From DASRBO01 sp035653595 (lineage in GTDB: Bacteria > Actinomycetota > Acidimicrobiia > Acidimicrobiales > JAJPHE01): a stretch of DNA of 34,794 nt. The stretch lies in the NCBI GenBank assembly GCA_035653595.1, contig DASRBO010000068.1, forward strand, positions 1 through 34,794, in the 5' to 3' direction. The notes beneath the pieces were generated by a model. The model had not been told where the DNA came from, made no database searches, and saw nothing but the letters and a program-made list of their open reading frames with translations. The translations under genes and the position numbers were made by a program. This document shows, in pieces, positions 14,068-23,439 of the stretch (its first letter is position 1; each line of letters opens with the position of its first letter).

Positions 14068-15306
14068 GTGCCGTTCGTCCAGGGCCTGAGATGTCGCGAG
14101 TGCGGCCACGCCTACCCCGCCGAGGCACTGCACGTGTGCGACTTCTGCTTCGGGCCCCTCGAGGTCACCTACGACTACGAGGCCATCGCCGCCACCGTCA
14201 GCCCGGAGCGGATCGCCGCCGGGCCCCAGACCATCTGGCGCTACTGCGACCTGCTGCCGGTCAGCAGCACGGCCCCGGTTGACCTGGGGGCTGGGTTCAC
14301 CCCGCTGGTGCGGGCCGACCGCCTGGCCGCCGAGCTCGGCCTGGGCGAGCTGTGGATCAAGAACGACACCGTCAACCCCACCGGCTCGTTCAAGGACCGG
14401 GTGGTGTCGGTCGCCCTGACCAAGGCCCGCGAGCTCGGGTTCAAGGTGGCCGCCTGCGCCTCCACCGGCAACCTGGCCAACTCGGTGGCGGCCCACGCCG
14501 CCAGGGCGGGCATGGAGGCGGTGGTCTTCATCCCCTACGACCTCGAGCAGGCCAAGGTGGTCACCACCGCCGTCTACGGCTGCCGGCTCATCGCCGTCCG
14601 GGGCACCTACGACGACGTCAACCGGCTCTGCGCCGAGCTCACCAGCGAGAAGCCATCGTGGGCCTTCGTCAACGTCAACGTGCGCACCTACTACTCGGAG
14701 GGGTCCAAGACCCTGGCCTTCGAGGTGGCCGAGCAGCTGGGCTGGCGGGCCCCGGACCACGTGGTCGTGCCGATCGCCTCCGGCTCGCAGCTGACCAAGA
14801 TCCACAAGGGCTTCGGCGAGCTGGTCAAGGTGGGCCTGCTCCCGGAGGCCGGGGTGCGGGTCTCCGGGGCCCAGGCCCAGGGCTGCTCCCCGGTGGCCAC
14901 CGCCTTTGCCGAGGGCACCGACGCCATCCGGCCCCAGAAGCCGTCCACCATCGCCAAGTCCCTCGCCATAGGCAACCCGGCCGACGGCTGGTACGCCCTG
15001 GACGTGGTCCGCTCCACCGGCGGGGCGGTGGGGTCGGTGACCGACGAGGAGATCATCGAGGGCATCCGCCTCCTGGCCCGGACCGAGGGCATCTTCGCCG
15101 AAACGGCCGGGGGGGTCACCATCGCCACCCTGGCCAAGCTGGCCGCCTCCGGCGTGGTCCGCTCCGACGAGGTGGTGGTCGCCTACGTGACCGGCAACGG
15201 CCTCAAGACGGTGGAGGCGGTGGCCCCCCACGTGGGGCCGACGGCTACCATCGAGCCCACTCTCGACGCCTTCGCCGCCCAGGTGACCCCGCCCGACGAG
15301 GACTGA
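14068..15306 (+). CDS. Threonine-synthase-like PLP enzyme under SAM control (candidate O-phosphohomoserine-dependent homocysteine synthase)
   Basis: This is a 412-residue protein. The GTG at 14068 lies 8 nt after AGGAGG; earlier in-frame starts fall in the riboswitch. A zinc ribbon (Cys9, Cys12, Cys24, Cys27 in CRECG and CDFC) precedes the type II PLP fold. The PLP lysine is Lys109 in NPTGSFKDR. ASTGNLANSVAAHAARAG binds the phosphate/cofactor, and GSQLTKIHKGF and AETAGGVTIATLA follow. By homology it is ThrC, acting on O-phosphohomoserine. A SAM riboswitch before it and a sulfur-carrier gene 10 bp after it argue instead for replacing the phosphate with sulfur to give homocysteine. A Streptomyces enzyme of this kind has been reported (MetM, from memory). 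Sequence alone cannot separate the two activities. Confidence 0.85.
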   Translation: MPFVQGLRCRECGHAYPAEALHVCDFCFGPLEVTYDYEAIAATVSPERIAAGPQTIWRYCDLLPVSSTAPVDLGAGFTPLVRADRLAAELGLGELWIKNDTVNPTGSFKDRVVSVALTKARELGFKVAACASTGNLANSVAAHAARAGMEAVVFIPYDLEQAKVVTTAVYGCRLIAVRGTYDDVNRLCAELTSEKPSWAFVNVNVRTYYSEGSKTLAFEVAEQLGWRAPDHVVVPIASGSQLTKIHKGFGELVKVGLLPEAGVRVSGAQAQGCSPVATAFAEGTDAIRPQKPSTIAKSLAIGNPADGWYALDVVRSTGGAVGSVTDEEIIEGIRLLARTEGIFAETAGGVTIATLAKLAASGVVRSDEVVVAYVTGNGLKTVEAVAPHVGPTATIEPTLDAFAAQVTPPDED

Positions 15307-15316
15307 ACCGAACCCC

Positions 15317-15592
15317 ATGAGCGTCACGGTCCGCATCCCCACCCAGCTGCGCAGCCTCACCGGGGGCACCGGCGAGATACCGGTGGAGGGCTCCAGCGTC
15401 GGGGAGGTCCTAAAGGCCCTCGACGCCGCCCACCCCGGCTTCGGGGAGCGGCTCTTCGACGACCGGGGCGAGCTGCGCCGCTTCGTCAACGTCTTCCTCG
15501 CCGACGAGGACGTCCGCTTCCTCCAGGGCCTCCAGACCCCGGTCGCCGACGGCCAGACCGTGTCGATCGTGCCGGCGGTGGCCGGGGGCTGA
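15317..15592 (+). CDS. MoaD/ThiS/CysO-like ubiquitin-fold sulfur carrier protein
   Basis: This is a 91-residue beta-grasp protein. It opens with strand VTVRIPTQLRSLTGG, then helix SVGEVLKALDAAHPGFGERLFDD, then RFVNVFLADEDVRFL. It closes with DGQTVSIVPAVAGG and the exposed Gly-Gly that carriers need for adenylation and thiocarboxylation. It starts 10 bp after the thrC-like stop and is surely in the same transcript, hence also under the SAM riboswitch. The closest functional model is CysO, which gives sulfur to the PLP enzyme CysM in M. tuberculosis. Here the partner PLP enzyme would be the thrC-like protein. The activating E1-like enzyme (MoeZ type) is not in the window. A role in molybdopterin synthesis is less likely because no moa genes are nearby. 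Confidence 0.85.
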   Translation: MSVTVRIPTQLRSLTGGTGEIPVEGSSVGEVLKALDAAHPGFGERLFDDRGELRRFVNVFLADEDVRFLQGLQTPVADGQTVSIVPAVAGG

Positions 15593-15647
15593 CCCGGGCC
15601 CTCGCCCCGGGCGGCACTTGCGTCGCCCCCGTTGGAGTGGTTTGCTG

Positions 15648-15674
15648 TTAGCACTCGGACCTTGAGAGTGCTAA
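15648..15674. promoter_or_regulatory. CIRCE operator (HrcA binding site)
   Basis: TTAGCACTC (15648-15656), nine bases, GAGTGCTAA (15666-15674) is a perfect match to the CIRCE inverted repeat. It lies 27 bp before the groEL start. HrcA should bind here and repress groEL until heat stress or GroEL depletion releases it. Confidence 0.95.
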
Positions 15675-15701
15675 AGCCGTCCCAACGGAGGGAATAGACG
15701 A

Positions 15702-17327
<1,626 letters not shown>

Positions 17328-17343
17328 TCGGTTACGGCGTCAA

Positions 17344-17413
17344 CCGGGGCGGGTGACCGCCCCGGTCCGGTCATCGGACAACTGGCGAAAGGGGCACCCT
17401 CGGTGCCCCTTTC
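17344..17413 (+). terminator. Tandem hairpin terminator after groEL
   Basis: The first stem CCGGGGCGG (17344-17352), with GTGA tetraloop and CCGCCCCGG (17357-17365), has 9 perfect pairs. The second stem GAAAGGGGCACC (17387-17398), loop CTC, GGTGCCCCTTTC (17402-17413) has 12 perfect pairs and is followed by GGCCTTTT. Together they should stop groEL transcription efficiently and insulate the secreted-protein gene downstream. Confidence 0.85.
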
Positions 17414-17566
17414 GGCCTTTTCGAGCGACGATTGGCCCTTTATTTCGTATAGCGCGACCGGTACGGTCGTGACGCTCGGCCGGCGTCCGGCGAGCCCGGC
17501 GCCACACAGTGCGTCCGGTTGTGATGAGTGACGCCCACCCCCCGTGGCGGGCGAGAACGGGAGACG

Positions 17567-19480
17567 ATGAAGACCAGGTTGGCAAGACCCTGGCGATACG
17601 CGGTTTCGTCAGCCGCCCTCGCCACCGCCGTGAGCGGCTGGGGGCTGGCTCTGGATGCCGCCCCCGCCCACGCCGCCTCGTGCAGCCCGGCGGGCAACTC
17701 CGGCCTCACGGCCGCCCTCGTCGCCACCTCCGGCCAGACCATCAGCGGCCAGACCGTGGATGGGACCGGCTGCGACATAGGCATCTACCTGCCGCCGGGC
17801 GTCAACGGCGTGACCATAAACGGCGTCACGGTCAGCGGCGCCGACAACCACGGCATCTACGGCCAGGACAACGACAGCGTCACCATCGAGGGCTCGACGG
17901 TGCAGAACAACGGGCTCAAGCCCAACCACGCCATCAACGAGATCAAGGCCATCGAGCTGGACGGGGCGACCAACTCCACCATCGAGAACAACACCGTCCA
18001 GAACAACTTCGCCGACGGTGGCATCGGCATCGACGACGACGGACCGAACAGCCCCGGTGCCCTCAAGGGCGGCTCCAGCACGCCGGTCATCGCCAAGAAC
18101 GACGTCATCAGCGGAAACCAGCTGCCCAACAACTACGGCGGTTGCGACATCGTCGCCGCCGCCTACAACAGCGGTGGCGGTCTGGACCACGTAACCATCA
18201 CCGGCAACAGCATCGTCGGCCAGCCCGGCCAGGTGAACCCGAACGCCGGCCCGTTCATCGGCCAGATCGTCGTGGCCAACGACTTCCCGGGCAACAGCAT
18301 CACCAACACCACGGTGTCCAACAACACCATCATCGGCTCGGCGCTGGCGGGCATCGTCATGCACGCCAACGCTCCCGGCGACACGGAGTCCACCACGGTG
18401 ATCAGCGGGAACACCCTGAAGCTGGACCACTGGGCCATGCCGTTCGGGCCGCCGCAGCTGACGGGCATCGCCATCCAGGCGGAGAACGGCCCCCCTGGTG
18501 CCGTTCCCAGCATCGACAACACCCTCCTGCAGGCCAACACGATCAGCAACGAGTACTACGACGTGTGGACCAAGGGGCAGGTGACCAACACCCGCATCGC
18601 TCCTGACAACGCCTTCAGCTTCGACCCCGGCGGCACCGAGGTCTTCCACAAGCCCGGGGCGTGGAGCGGCTACACCATGGTCGGCTCGGATGGTGGCGCC
18701 TTCGCCTTCGGCGGGGCGCTCTACACGGGATCGGCGGCCAACCAGAAGCCTTCGGCTCCGATCGTCGGGGTGGCCCCGACGCGGGACGACAACGGCTACT
18801 GGATGGCCGGGGCCGACGGCGCCGTCTACAACTTCGGTGACGCCGACGCCCTCGGATCGCTGACCAGCGCCAAGGTGCATCCGAAGGCGCCCATCGTCGG
18901 GATCGCCGCCAGCCAGGCCAGCGGGGCCGGCGGGATCGGTTACTACCTGGTCGGTGCCGACGGAGGCGTGTTCACCTTCGGCGACGCCGTGTTCCACGGG
19001 TCGCTGGGCAACAAGGCGCTCGCCGCACCCATCGTCGGCATCGCCCCCACGCCCGACGACGGTGGCTACTGGCTGGTGGCCAAGGACGGCGGCGTGTTCA
19101 CCTTCGGCGATGCCGCCTTCTTCGGATCGCTCGGGAACAAGCACCTGAACGCCCCGATCGTCGGGATCGGCGGGAGCTACACCGGCCAGGGCTACACCCT
19201 GGTGGCGGCGGACGGGGGCGTGTTCACCTTCGGCGACGCCAGGTTCTACGGCTCGGCGGGCAACCTCAACCTGAAGGCCCCGGTGGCGGGCATCGTGCTC
19301 GGCCCACCGGCTCCACGGTCCGGCCCTCCCGCTGGTCCGCCGTCGCCGACCCCGGCCGGTGGCTACTGGTTGGTGGCCAAGGACGGCGGGGTCTTCAGCT
19401 ACGGCAACGCCAACTTCTTCGGATCGGCCGGCGGCACGCACCTGGCCGCTCCGGTGGTGGGCATGACGGGCACCATCTGA
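17567..19480 (+). CDS. Secreted right-handed beta-helix protein with six C-terminal YWLVA/FGDA repeats
   Basis: This is a 637-residue secreted protein. The ATG has GGGAG 4 nt upstream. Its signal peptide ends near AHA-ASC (about residue 36). Residues about 45-350 form a parallel beta-helix. It shows repeating turns such as NGVTINGVTVSGADNHGIYG, STIENNTVQNNFADGGIGI, ITGNSIVG and VISGNTLKLDH, as in NosD/pectate-lyase-like folds; Asn ladders are obvious. From about 368 to the end there are six repeats of 40-55 residues on the pattern Y-W-L-V-A-x-D-G-G-V-F-x-F-G-D-A-x-F-x-G-S, followed by a L-x-A-P-I-V-G-I strand. Six such units suggest a beta-propeller. A carbohydrate-binding or cell-surface role is plausible; no catalytic residues are evident. 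Confidence 0.8.
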   Translation: MKTRLARPWRYAVSSAALATAVSGWGLALDAAPAHAASCSPAGNSGLTAALVATSGQTISGQTVDGTGCDIGIYLPPGVNGVTINGVTVSGADNHGIYGQDNDSVTIEGSTVQNNGLKPNHAINEIKAIELDGATNSTIENNTVQNNFADGGIGIDDDGPNSPGALKGGSSTPVIAKNDVISGNQLPNNYGGCDIVAAAYNSGGGLDHVTITGNSIVGQPGQVNPNAGPFIGQIVVANDFPGNSITNTTVSNNTIIGSALAGIVMHANAPGDTESTTVISGNTLKLDHWAMPFGPPQLTGIAIQAENGPPGAVPSIDNTLLQANTISNEYYDVWTKGQVTNTRIAPDNAFSFDPGGTEVFHKPGAWSGYTMVGSDGGAFAFGGALYTGSAANQKPSAPIVGVAPTRDDNGYWMAGADGAVYNFGDADALGSLTSAKVHPKAPIVGIAASQASGAGGIGYYLVGADGGVFTFGDAVFHGSLGNKALAAPIVGIAPTPDDGGYWLVAKDGGVFTFGDAAFFGSLGNKHLNAPIVGIGGSYTGQGYTLVAADGGVFTFGDARFYGSAGNLNLKAPVAGIVLGPPAPRSGPPAGPPSPTPAGGYWLVAKDGGVFSYGNANFFGSAGGTHLAAPVVGMTGTI

Positions 19481-19500
19481 GCACCCGGTCCCATGGGCCA

Positions 19501-19537
19501 AGCGAAGGGGCACCTACGGGTGCCCCTTCGCTTTTTT
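19501..19537 (+). terminator. Rho-independent terminator after the beta-helix gene
   Basis: AGCGAAGGGGCACC (19501-19514), loop TACG, GGTGCCCCTTCGCT (19519-19532) is a perfect 14-bp stem running into TTTTTT (19532-19537). This is the textbook form and the strongest terminator in the window. The core AAGGGGCACC/GGTGCCCCTT is the same as in the second groEL terminator hairpin. Confidence 0.95.
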
Positions 19538-19672
19538 CCGGAAGTCCTTTCCCGGAGTTGGCCGCTTCGGTACCCTCGCCCCCCAGAGCGGACCGCGGGG
19601 CGCGCCATGCCTCCCTCTACGTCGCCGCGTCAGCCCGGGCCGGCGGGTTCCGGGGAGAAAGGGCGGGAACTC

Positions 19673-21655
19673 ATGAGACAACGGGGGCACTCCCCATCGA
19701 GGTTCGGCCGCGTGGTGGTGGCGGCCCTGGCGGCGGTGGCGGGCGGGCTGTGGCTCGCCCCGGCGACCTCGCAGGCGGCCACGCCCACCACCTACACGAT
19801 CTCGGTCGACTGGGGCGCACCGGCCGGGCACAACTTCGAATACGACGACTTCTTCCCCCGGACCGGCATCAGCGTCCACAACGGCGACATCATCGACTTC
19901 AAGGTGCCGGCGGCGGCATCGACCGACGGCCTCCACATCGTCGGCCTGGTCAAGCAGGGCGAGAGCATCAACCAGGCCTTCGCCGACCCGGCCAACGCCC
20001 TGATCGTGCCGGACAACGACGAGTCGGGTGCCAACCCGCTGGAGAACGTGCCCGTGTTCCTCGGCAGCGCCCCGCCCCCCGGTTCAGGGGCGCCCGGGGC
20101 CTGCGGTGACCAGGCCACTCCGTGCTCCTACGACGGGACCGCCGAGATCTTCTCCGGCCAGCTCCCGCCCGGCGGCGCCGACTACTTCGTCAAGCTGGCC
20201 CTGCCGACCGGCTTCACCGGCGAGGTCGATGCTGTCGACTTCGGCCATCCCGTCAGCGATCCCTCGGCGGCGATCAACGTGGTGGCCGACTCAGCGGCGG
20301 CGTCGGCGCAGTCCGACCTCAACTCGGCCGCCAACTCCCAGGCCAGCGCCGACACCTCCGACGCCCTGGCCGCCGAGTCGGCGGCGAGCACCGACAGCGT
20401 CACCACCAACTCCGACGGCACCCACACCCACAGCGTGCACGCCGGGGCGTCGACGAACCACGTGGAGATCATGGAGATGCTGCCCTCCACCGTCCATGCC
20501 GCCCACGGCGACCACGTGACCTGGACCACGGGCGGGACCAGCGATCCCCACACCGTCCAGTTCCCCTCATTCCTGTCGGGCTCCGTGACCCCCTTCTCCG
20601 CTCCGCTGCAGTGCGAGGGGAGCGGCGGTGACACCGTCTCACCGTCGCCCCAGGACGGGCCGCCCAGCTTCGGCTGCGCCGCCGGCGCGACCCCGGAGGT
20701 ACAGCTGGTCACCTCGCCGCAGGGCACCAACGTCATCCGGTCGCCGGCCTACCGGCTGGTCGCCTCGGACGGCGGCATCTTCAACTTCGGCCAGTCCAGC
20801 TTCCACGGCTCGGCCGGCAACCTGCACCTGAACTCGCCGATCGTGGCCACCGCCGCGACCGCCGACCAGCAGGGCTACTACGAGGTGGCCGCCGACGGCG
20901 GCATCTTCACCTACGGCGATGCCGGCTTCTTCGGCTCCGAGGGCGGCAAGAAGATCTCCGCTCCGATCGTGGGCATGGGTGCCGACGCGGCGGGCTACCT
21001 GCTGATCGGCGCCGACGGCGCGACCTACAGCTTCGGTGACGTTCCCCCAGTGCCCTCGGGCCAGGTGCCGGCCCACCTGGCCGCTCCCATCGTGGGCGGA
21101 GCGGGCATGAACGCCCCCAGCATGTTCGGCATCGCCCTGGCCGCCCGCGACGGCGGCGTCTTCACCCTCAACGGCGCGCCCTACCTCGGGTCGATGGGCG
21201 GCAAGCACCTCAACGCCCCCATCGTCGGCATCGCCTCGACCCCCGACGGCAACGGCTACTGGCTGGTGGCCTCCGACGGCGGCATCTTCTCCTTCGGGGA
21301 CGCCGCCTTCCACGGTTCCACCGGCAACCTGCACCTGGCCGCCCCGATCGCCGGCATGGTGCCCACCCCGTCGGGCAACGGCTACTGGCTGGTCGCCCGC
21401 GACGGTGGGGTGTTCTCCTTCGGGGACGCCACCTTCCACGGCTCCATGGGCGGCACCCACCTGAACGCCCCGGTGGTCGGGATCGACGGCACCTTCAGCA
21501 TCGGCAGCTCCGGCGTGCTGATCAACATCCCCGCCGGCAACCCCAACGCCATTCCGTCACGGGCCAGCTACACCTACACCTTCGCCGATCCGGGCGACTA
21601 CAGCTTCATGTGCGGGTTCCACCAGATGATGACCGGAACGGTCCTCGTGAGCTGA
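19673..21655 (+). CDS. Secreted cupredoxin-like protein with six YWLVA/FGDA repeats inserted in the copper domain
   Basis: This is a 660-residue protein. The ATG at 19673 begins a good signal peptide (RFGRVVVAALAAVAGGLWLA, cleavage near SQA-ATP); an ATG at 19607 would add a non-signal extension. Residues about 35-200 form a first cupredoxin-like domain (ISVHNGDIIDFKVP, DGLHIVGLV) without a copper Cys. A Ser/Ala linker follows. A second domain starts with VEIMEMLPSTVHAAHGDHVTW and the ligand-like His293 in DPHTVQF. It resumes only at residue 630 with YTFADPGDYSFMCGFHQMMTG, giving Cys647, His650 and Met652/653 of a type 1 copper site. Six repeats like those of the preceding protein (about 359-606) sit between. 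Electron transfer or copper binding outside the cell is inferred. Its 3' end overlaps the convergent SpoIID gene by 50 bp. Confidence 0.8.
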   Translation: MRQRGHSPSRFGRVVVAALAAVAGGLWLAPATSQAATPTTYTISVDWGAPAGHNFEYDDFFPRTGISVHNGDIIDFKVPAAASTDGLHIVGLVKQGESINQAFADPANALIVPDNDESGANPLENVPVFLGSAPPPGSGAPGACGDQATPCSYDGTAEIFSGQLPPGGADYFVKLALPTGFTGEVDAVDFGHPVSDPSAAINVVADSAAASAQSDLNSAANSQASADTSDALAAESAASTDSVTTNSDGTHTHSVHAGASTNHVEIMEMLPSTVHAAHGDHVTWTTGGTSDPHTVQFPSFLSGSVTPFSAPLQCEGSGGDTVSPSPQDGPPSFGCAAGATPEVQLVTSPQGTNVIRSPAYRLVASDGGIFNFGQSSFHGSAGNLHLNSPIVATAATADQQGYYEVAADGGIFTYGDAGFFGSEGGKKISAPIVGMGADAAGYLLIGADGATYSFGDVPPVPSGQVPAHLAAPIVGGAGMNAPSMFGIALAARDGGVFTLNGAPYLGSMGGKHLNAPIVGIASTPDGNGYWLVASDGGIFSFGDAAFHGSTGNLHLAAPIAGMVPTPSGNGYWLVARDGGVFSFGDATFHGSMGGTHLNAPVVGIDGTFSIGSSGVLINIPAGNPNAIPSRASYTYTFADPGDYSFMCGFHQMMTGTVLVS

Positions 21656-23318
21656 CAGAGACGGCGCCGGCCGCCGCCACCACCAGCCCCAGGGCCAGCC
21701 ACGACCACGGCGCGGTGCCCCCGGGGTGGTGGTGGCGGCCCGGACCCAGGGCCAGCGGCGGGCGTACCGAGCGCCGCACCGGGGTCGCCACCGCCGCCGC
21801 CAGGGCGGAGGCGTCGGTGGGCAGGGCCTGCTGGGCCTGGGCCGGCGGTGGCGGCGGCAGGGCGGTGGCGCTGACGACGTCGTGCAGCTGGAACATGCTC
21901 GAGCGCAGCCCGAGGGCGGCGGCGAAGGCGAGCCCGCTCACCGTCTGGGGCCCGGCCGTCCCGTCCACCACCACCGCGGTCGCCCGGGTCGACGGCCCGA
22001 TGGTCGCCACCCGCACCGAGGTGACGGTGCCGGTGTAGCCGAGGCGGCTGGCCACGTCGGAGAGGGCCACGGTGAGCGACCAGGGGAACGGATCGTTGGT
22101 GGGATAGGGGGCCGCCCTCAGGTAGGGGTAGCCGTCGTCGGGGGTGCCGAAGCCCTCCTCCGGGGTGGCGGTGTAGCCGCCGGCGTTGGCCGAAAAGACC
22201 GTGGCCGCCATGGCCGAGCCGTAGGTCAGCACGTAGCCCTTGGTGCTGGACACGGCGCTGTTCTGGGCGGCGTACTCGCCCTGGACCCCGAGGTAGACCT
22301 GGCAGCGGGTGTCGGCGCACAGCTCGTCGGCGGACTGCATGGCCCGCAGGGCGTAGGTCCGCTCGACGATCACCTGGGCCTGCAGCGAGGCCAGGGGCCA
22401 CGACGGGTTCTGCACCTCGCCCATGCCCATGAGGTACTGCTCCACGTCGAGCTGGTTCACCAGGTCGAGGCCGGGGCCGGCGCCGGCCACCGCCTCGACC
22501 TCCCCCCGGTACTGGCGGCCGGTGGCGGCCACGGTGGTGGTGCCGGAGTTGTCGGGCACCGCCCACAGCGGCCGCCCGGAGCTGGCCGACGCCGCCGGCG
22601 GGGCGGTCGTGGTCGTGGTGGGGCCGGGCATCTGACGGGGCTGGGTGGTCGAGGTGGTGGTGGACGAGGACGGGACCCTGACCGGCGCCGTGGTGGTCGT
22701 CGTCGACCCCGGCGACCGGGGGACGGTGGGCAGCGGCGAGGTGGTCGAGGTGGTGGAGGTGCTCGAGGTGCTCGAGGTGGTGGATGTGGTGGAGCTGGAC
22801 GGGGGCGGCGGGCTGACCGGGGCGCCCGCCTGCGGGGCCGAGGCGGCCAGCGCCGGCCCGGCGGTCCGGGTGCCCCCGCCCGACACCGTGGCCGTGTACC
22901 GGCTGCCGTCGTAGTGCAGGTCGACCTGGGACCCCGGCGCCACCCGCAGCGGGAAGCCGGGGGACTGGGGGCCGGAGGCGGCGTCCTGCACCTGGCCCCC
23001 GCCGGGGAAGCTGACCACGGCGTCGGCCCCGGCCCCGGCCAGCACCGCCACCCGCACCTCGCCCCCGGCCCGGGCCAGGGTGGTGCCGGGGTAGAACTGG
23101 TTGAGGATCTGAAGGGTGCCCGCCCCGGCCTGGCCCATGCTCAGGGCCCCGTCCTGGGCCAGGCCGACCCCGTGGCCGAAGCCCTTCCCGTCGATGCGGA
23201 CCGCCGCCACACCGGGATCCGCCCCCGACACGACGGCGGGCACGACCAAGCCCACCAGGGACAGTCCGGTCCCCAGCAGGCACAGGCGTAACAGCGGCCG
23301 GATGCGTGCTCGGTGCAT
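21606..23318 (-). CDS. Secreted or membrane-anchored SpoIID/LytB domain protein
   Basis: This is a 570-residue protein read from the ATG at 23318, which begins the signal peptide (RIRPLLRLCLLGTGLSLVGL). The family motif GKGFGHGVGLAQDGALSMGQ and YPGTTLARAGGEV come first (about residues 44-85). A Thr/Ser/Pro linker of about 100 residues follows. The second half is VEQYLMGMGEV, WPLASLQAQVIVERTYALRA and FSANAGGYTATPEEGFG. This order places the GHGVG motif before the transglycosylase-like core, the layout I recall in actinobacterial members, opposite to Bacillus SpoIID. A C-terminal helix (WSWLALGLVVAAAGAVSV) would anchor it. SpoIID proteins cut peptidoglycan glycan strands; activity here is inferred. 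The last 50 bp overlap the cupredoxin gene on the other strand. Confidence 0.82.
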   Translation of the reverse strand: MHRARIRPLLRLCLLGTGLSLVGLVVPAVVSGADPGVAAVRIDGKGFGHGVGLAQDGALSMGQAGAGTLQILNQFYPGTTLARAGGEVRVAVLAGAGADAVVSFPGGGQVQDAASGPQSPGFPLRVAPGSQVDLHYDGSRYTATVSGGGTRTAGPALAASAPQAGAPVSPPPPSSSTTSTTSSTSSTSTTSTTSPLPTVPRSPGSTTTTTAPVRVPSSSTTTSTTQPRQMPGPTTTTTAPPAASASSGRPLWAVPDNSGTTTVAATGRQYRGEVEAVAGAGPGLDLVNQLDVEQYLMGMGEVQNPSWPLASLQAQVIVERTYALRAMQSADELCADTRCQVYLGVQGEYAAQNSAVSSTKGYVLTYGSAMAATVFSANAGGYTATPEEGFGTPDDGYPYLRAAPYPTNDPFPWSLTVALSDVASRLGYTGTVTSVRVATIGPSTRATAVVVDGTAGPQTVSGLAFAAALGLRSSMFQLHDVVSATALPPPPPAQAQQALPTDASALAAAVATPVRRSVRPPLALGPGRHHHPGGTAPWSWLALGLVVAAAGAVSVSSRGPFRSSSGGTRT

Positions 23319-23425
23319 GTCAGGGGTTGGCTCGGGTTGAAAGTCTCTTACCCAAGCGGTCGGGACTGAACATCCTGACGGGCGACCGCCGGTGGAGCGC
23401 AAGTCGGCCCCGCCGGCCTCGCCCG

Positions 23426-23439
23426 TAGGATGGGACGGG
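23426..23439 (+). promoter_or_regulatory. Leaderless-type -10 element of hemQ
   Basis: TAGGAT (23426-23431) is followed by 7 nt and the GTG at 23439. The alternative ATG at 23430 lies inside the -10 hexamer, so it would not be transcribed from this promoter. This decides the start in favour of GTG. Confidence 0.55.

Noticed and set aside
15593..15611. Terminator CCCGGG-CCCTCGC-CCCGGG after the sulfur-carrier gene
   Set aside because: The stem is only 6 bp, both arms are self-palindromic and there is no U-run. It could be chance in this base composition.
13777..15654. A 625-residue minus-strand open frame opposite the thrC-like gene and sulfur-carrier gene
   Set aside because: It is antisense to well-supported genes and the SAM riboswitch. 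Composition is Gly/His/Val-rich with no recognisable fold.
17414..17566. A c-di-AMP (ydaO-type) riboswitch before the beta-helix secreted protein
   Set aside because: Such switches often precede actinobacterial wall genes, but the leader lacks the conserved ydaO sequences. Only a small CGACCG-GTA-CGGTCG hairpin and a weak TATAGC -10-like element are visible.
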